Positions 29,860 through 32,961 of a DNA stretch of 32,961 bases are shown one piece after another. The stretch spans positions 1-32,961 of the forward strand of contig LNEQ01000215.1 in assembly GCA_001464995.1 (NCBI GenBank), read 5' to 3'. Source of the DNA: Actinobacteria bacterium Ga0077541. Its GTDB lineage: Bacteria; Actinomycetota; Thermoleophilia; Miltoncostaeales; Miltoncostaeaceae. A program made the translations under genes and the position numbers. The number at the start of each line of letters is the position of its first letter. Positions within the stretch are counted from its first letter, which is position 1. The notes under the pieces were generated by a model. It had not been told where the DNA came from. It did no database searches and was given only the letters and a program-made list of their open reading frames with translations.

Positions 29860-32800
29860 GTCCCCGGCCGTGCGCCGGGTGCTGGTGGCCAACCGGGGCG
29901 AGATCGCCTGCCGCATCATCCGCACGCTGCGGCGGATGGGGATCGACGCGGTGGCGGTCCACTCCGACGCCGACGCGGGCGCCCCGCACGTGCGCATGGC
30001 CGACGCGGCCCACCGCCTCGGCCCGGCGCCCGCGGCCGAGAGCTACCTGCGCGCCGACCTGCTGATCGCCGCCGCGCGCGCCCATGGGGCCGACGCGGTG
30101 CACCCCGGGTACGGCTTCCTCAGCGAGGACGCCGGCTTCGCCGACGCCGTCGAGGCCGCCGGGATGGTGTTCTGCGGGCCGACCCCCGGCCAGATCCGCG
30201 CCTTCGGGCGCAAGGACTCCGCGCGCGACCTGGCCCGCGCGGCGGGCGTGCCCCTCCTGCCGGGATCCGGGGTGCTGGAGGACGACGATGAGGCCCTGCG
30301 CGAGGCGGCGCGGATCGGCTACCCGGTGATGGTGAAGAGCACCACGGGCGGCGGGGGCATCGGAATGTCGGTGTGCACCGCCCCGGACCAGCTCGTGGAC
30401 GCCCTCGCCCGGGTCGCCCGGGTGAGCGAGGCCAGCTTCGGCGGCGGCGGCGCCTTCCTGGAGCGCCACGTCGCGCGGGCGCGGCACGTGGAGGTGCAGA
30501 TCCTCGGCGACGGCCGGGGCCGGGTGGTCGCGCTGGGCGACCGCGACTGCTCGCTTCAGCGCCGCCACCAGAAGGTGCTCGAGGAGGCGCCGGCGCCCGG
30601 CCTCGGCGACGGCCTGCGGGCGCGCCTCCACGCCGACGCGGTGCGGCTGGGGGAGCTCGTGGCCTACCGGTCGGCCGGGACGGTCGAGTTCCTCCTCGAC
30701 GACGACACCGGCGAAGCGTTCTTCCTGGAGGTGAACACCCGTCTCCAGGTGGAGCACGGCGTCACCGAGGAGGTGCTCGGCATCGACCTGGTCGAGCAGA
30801 TGATCCTCATCGCCGCCGGCGAGCCCGGCCTCACCGCCGCGCCGCCGCCGCCCACGCGCGGCCACGCGGTGGAGGCGCGCGTGTACGCCGAGGATCCGGC
30901 CCGCGGCCACCGGCCCTCGTCGGGCCTGCTGTCGCGCGTGGTGTTCCCGGAGGGCGTGCGCGTGGACGGCTGGGTGGAGGACGGCACCGAGGTGACGCCG
31001 CACTACGACCCGCTGCTGGCGAAGCTGGTGGTGCACGGCGACGACCGCGCCGGCGCCCTCGCGCGGATGTCCGAGGCGCTCGCGGGGACTGAGATCCACG
31101 GGCTGGAGACCAACCTCGGCCTGCTGCGCGCGGCGGTGGCCTCGGGGCCGTTCGCCGAGGGGCGGCCCACCACGGCGGCGCTCGCCGGCCTGGCGCCCGA
31201 CACGTCGACGGTGGAGGTGCTCGCCCCCGGGCTCGTGACGACGTTGCAGGACCACCCGGGCCGGCTCGGCCTGTGGGCCGTCGGCGTGCCGCCCTCCGGG
31301 CCGATGGACGACCGCAGCCATCGTCTCGCCAACCGCCTGGTCGGGAACCCCGAGGGCGCCGTCGCGCTGGAGATGACGCGGATCGGGCCGACGCTGCGGT
31401 TCGACCGGGACGCGCGCGTCTGCCTGGGCGGCGCGCGCATGGCGGCCGACCTCGACGGCGCGCCGGTGCCCTGGTGGACCCCGTTCGCGGTGTCCCGCGG
31501 CCGGACCCTGCGCCTCGGCGCGGTGGAGGGGCCCGGCGCCCGGGCCTATCTGGCCGTCGCCGGGGGCTTCGCCGTGCCGCCGTACCTGGGCAGCGCGTCC
31601 ACCTTCACCCTCGGCGGCTTCGGCGGCCACGGTGGCAGGGCGCTGCGCACCGGCGACATCCTGCGCCTGGGGCCCGAGTCCGGTGCGTCCGACGCCGCGT
31701 CCGGGCCGGGGCCGGAGGCGATCCCCCGTCTCACCACGGAGTGGGAGGTCGAGGTCCACTACGGACCGCACGCCGCGCCCGACTTCTTCACCGAGGAGTA
31801 CGTCGAGGAGTTCCTCGGCGCGTCGTGGAGCGTCCATCACAACTCGGACCGCACCGGCGTGCGGCTGCTGGGCCCGCGGCCGGGGTGGGTCCGCGCCGAC
31901 GGCGGCGACGCCGGGTTGCACCCCTCCAACATCCACGACTGCGCCTACGCGGTGGGCGCGGTCGACTTCACCGGCGACATGCCGGTGGTGCTCGGCCCGG
32001 ACGGGCCGAGCCTCGGGGGCTTCGTCTGCCCGGTGACCGTCGCGACCCGCGACCTCTGGAAGCTGGGCCAGCTGTCTCCGGGCGACGCCGTCCGCTTCCG
32101 GCTCGCCCCGGGCGCCCGCACGCGCCCCGGGCCCGGCGGGGTGTCGGCGGCGGTGCTGGGGCGGCGCCCGCGGGCGGCGGGCCGTCCCGAGGTGGTGGTG
32201 CGACGCAGCGGCGACGCCAACCTGCTGGTCGAGCTCGGCCCCCCCGTGCTCGACATCGGGGTGCGCCTGCGCGTCCACGCGCTCATGACCGCCCTCGAGC
32301 GCCGCGGGGTGCCGGGGGTGATCGACCTGACGCCCGGCATCCGCTCCCTGCAGGTGCACGTCGATCCGGCGCGGCTGCCGCTCGAGAGGGCCCTCGCGAT
32401 CGTGCTGGAGGAGGAGGAGGGTCTCGCGGCCGGGGGCGACATCACGGTGCCCAGCCGCGTTGTCAACCTGCCGCTGTCCTGGGAGGACGACGCGGCCCTG
32501 CTGGCGGTCGAGCGCTACATGAGCTCGGTGCGCCCGGACGCCCCCTGGTGTCCCAGCAACACCGAGTTCATCCGGCGCGTCAACGGCCTCGCCAGCGTCG
32601 ATGACGTCCGCGAGATCGTCTTCGGCGCGAGCTATCTGGTGCTGGGCCTCGGCGACGTCTACCTCGGCGCGCCCGTGGCCACCCCCGTGGATCCACGCCA
32701 CCGCCTGGTCACCACCAAGTACAACCCGGCCCGCACCTGGACGCCGGAGAACGCCGTCGGCATCGGCGGCGCCTACATGTGCGTCTACGGGATGGAGGGG

Positions 32801-32961
32801 CCGGGCGGCTACCAGCTGGTCGGGCGCACGGTGCCCGTGTGGAACACGCACCGCTCGACGCCCGAGTTCCCGCCCGGCTCGCCCTGGCTGCTGCGCTTCT
32901 TCGACCGGATCCGCTTCTTCCCGGTGTCCTCGCGCGAGCTGGACGGCTGGCGCGCGGGAGT
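29852..32961 (+). CDS. Urea/guanidine carboxylase, biotin-dependent, 3' end cut by window edge
   Basis: An open frame of 1036 codons from GTG 29852 (8-bp overlap with the UAAP2 gene) to the edge. Domains in order: biotin carboxylase ([53 protein letters not shown] near residue 292), then a KipA-like carboxyltransferase half ([20 protein letters not shown] near 452; [17 protein letters not shown]), then a KipI-like half ([91 protein letters not shown]). This is the urea-carboxylase architecture, in which urea or guanidine is carboxylated with ATP and bicarbonate. The biotinyl domain and any allophanate hydrolase are beyond the edge. Adjacent DUF1989 genes favour guanidine as substrate, by family knowledge. 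Confidence 0.93.
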   Translation, partial: MPESPAVRRVLVANRGEIACRIIRTLRRMGIDAVAVHSDADAGAPHVRMADAAHRLGPAPAAESYLRADLLIAAARAHGADAVHPGYGFLSEDAGFADAVEAAGMVFCGPTPGQIRAFGRKDSARDLARAAGVPLLPGSGVLEDDDEALREAARIGYPVMVKSTTGGGGIGMSVCTAPDQLVDALARVARVSEASFGGGGAFLERHVARARHVEVQILGDGRGRVVALGDRDCSLQRRHQKVLEEAPAPGLGDGLRARLHADAVRLGELVAYRSAGTVEFLLDDDTGEAFFLEVNTRLQVEHGVTEEVLGIDLVEQMILIAAGEPGLTAAPPPPTRGHAVEARVYAEDPARGHRPSSGLLSRVVFPEGVRVDGWVEDGTEVTPHYDPLLAKLVVHGDDRAGALARMSEALAGTEIHGLETNLGLLRAAVASGPFAEGRPTTAALAGLAPDTSTVEVLAPGLVTTLQDHPGRLGLWAVGVPPSGPMDDRSHRLANRLVGNPEGAVALEMTRIGPTLRFDRDARVCLGGARMAADLDGAPVPWWTPFAVSRGRTLRLGAVEGPGARAYLAVAGGFAVPPYLGSASTFTLGGFGGHGGRALRTGDILRLGPESGASDAASGPGPEAIPRLTTEWEVEVHYGPHAAPDFFTEEYVEEFLGASWSVHHNSDRTGVRLLGPRPGWVRADGGDAGLHPSNIHDCAYAVGAVDFTGDMPVVLGPDGPSLGGFVCPVTVATRDLWKLGQLSPGDAVRFRLAPGARTRPGPGGVSAAVLGRRPRAAGRPEVVVRRSGDANLLVELGPPVLDIGVRLRVHALMTALERRGVPGVIDLTPGIRSLQVHVDPARLPLERALAIVLEEEEGLAAGGDITVPSRVVNLPLSWEDDAALLAVERYMSSVRPDAPWCPSNTEFIRRVNGLASVDDVREIVFGASYLVLGLGDVYLGAPVATPVDPRHRLVTTKYNPARTWTPENAVGIGGAYMCVYGMEGPGGYQLVGRTVPVWNTHRSTPEFPPGSPWLLRFFDRIRFFPVSSRELDGWRAG

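Noticed and set aside
29828-32851. A 1007-codon open frame on the minus strand
   Set aside because: It is antisense to the carboxylase gene, whose biotin-carboxylase and carboxyltransferase motifs are unambiguous. The minus product is a low-complexity His/Arg/Ala-rich sequence typical of a GC-rich antisense frame.

Overview
The window is very GC-rich with strong G/C preference at third codon positions. Genes are packed in short runs with 4-bp ATGA/GTGA overlaps and frequent GTG starts. Several genes begin 5-7 nt after a TAnnnT hexamer, the layout of leaderless actinobacterial promoters. Together with a WYL-domain regulator (HTH-WYL-HTH-WYL), a PknB-type kinase, the futalosine-pathway enzyme MqnE and DUF1802/DUF202 proteins, this points to an actinomycetote, probably Thermoleophilia-like. 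That placement is inference; no rRNA or tRNA gene is visible.

Layout. 1-4.2 kb: a fused WYL regulator (cut at the left edge), a MenA-like UbiA prenyltransferase, a small unknown protein and a CoA-pyrophosphatase-type Nudix hydrolase. 4.2-6.3 kb: two unknown proteins translationally coupled to an isocitrate-dehydrogenase-like enzyme. 6.3-7.9 kb (minus): a 31-residue membrane peptide, a MarR-like protein, an unknown protein and DUF1802. 7.9-9.5 kb (plus): mqnE, then a small gene of unusual codon use. 9.5-13.8 kb (minus): CorA, HIT hydrolase, phosphomannomutase/phosphoglucomutase, and an ABC ATPase/permease pair whose ATPase motifs are degenerate. 13.9-19.9 kb: two response regulators diverge from a soluble NarX-like histidine kinase, whose 3' end overlaps trpF-trpB-trpA and then a cell-wall amidase. 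19.9-22.2 kb (minus): DUF202 protein, a PknB-like kinase with an extracytoplasmic tail of 17 glycine-ended tetrapeptides, and a small membrane protein. 22.3-24.6 kb: a membrane-anchored lytic transglycosylase converging, across a strong hairpin, on a ParM-like actin.

24.7-33.0 kb is a nitrogen-scavenging island: a substrate-binding lipoprotein, permease and ATPase of the nitrate/taurine type (minus), a TetR regulator (minus), and a plus-strand operon of two DUF1989 proteins (UAAP1, UAAP2; family members act together as carboxyguanidine deiminase) and a urea/guanidine carboxylase that runs off the right edge. Two features stand out. The UAAP2 gene is broken by what looks like a deletion of about 19 bp. 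Two matching 23-bp imperfect palindromes (TTTCGAT-N6-TTGA core) lie upstream of the transporter and carboxylase operons, one on each side of tetR, and are candidate operators for it.

No CRISPR array, insertion sequence, prophage or RNA gene was recognised. No gene-free stretch exceeds about 300 bases.
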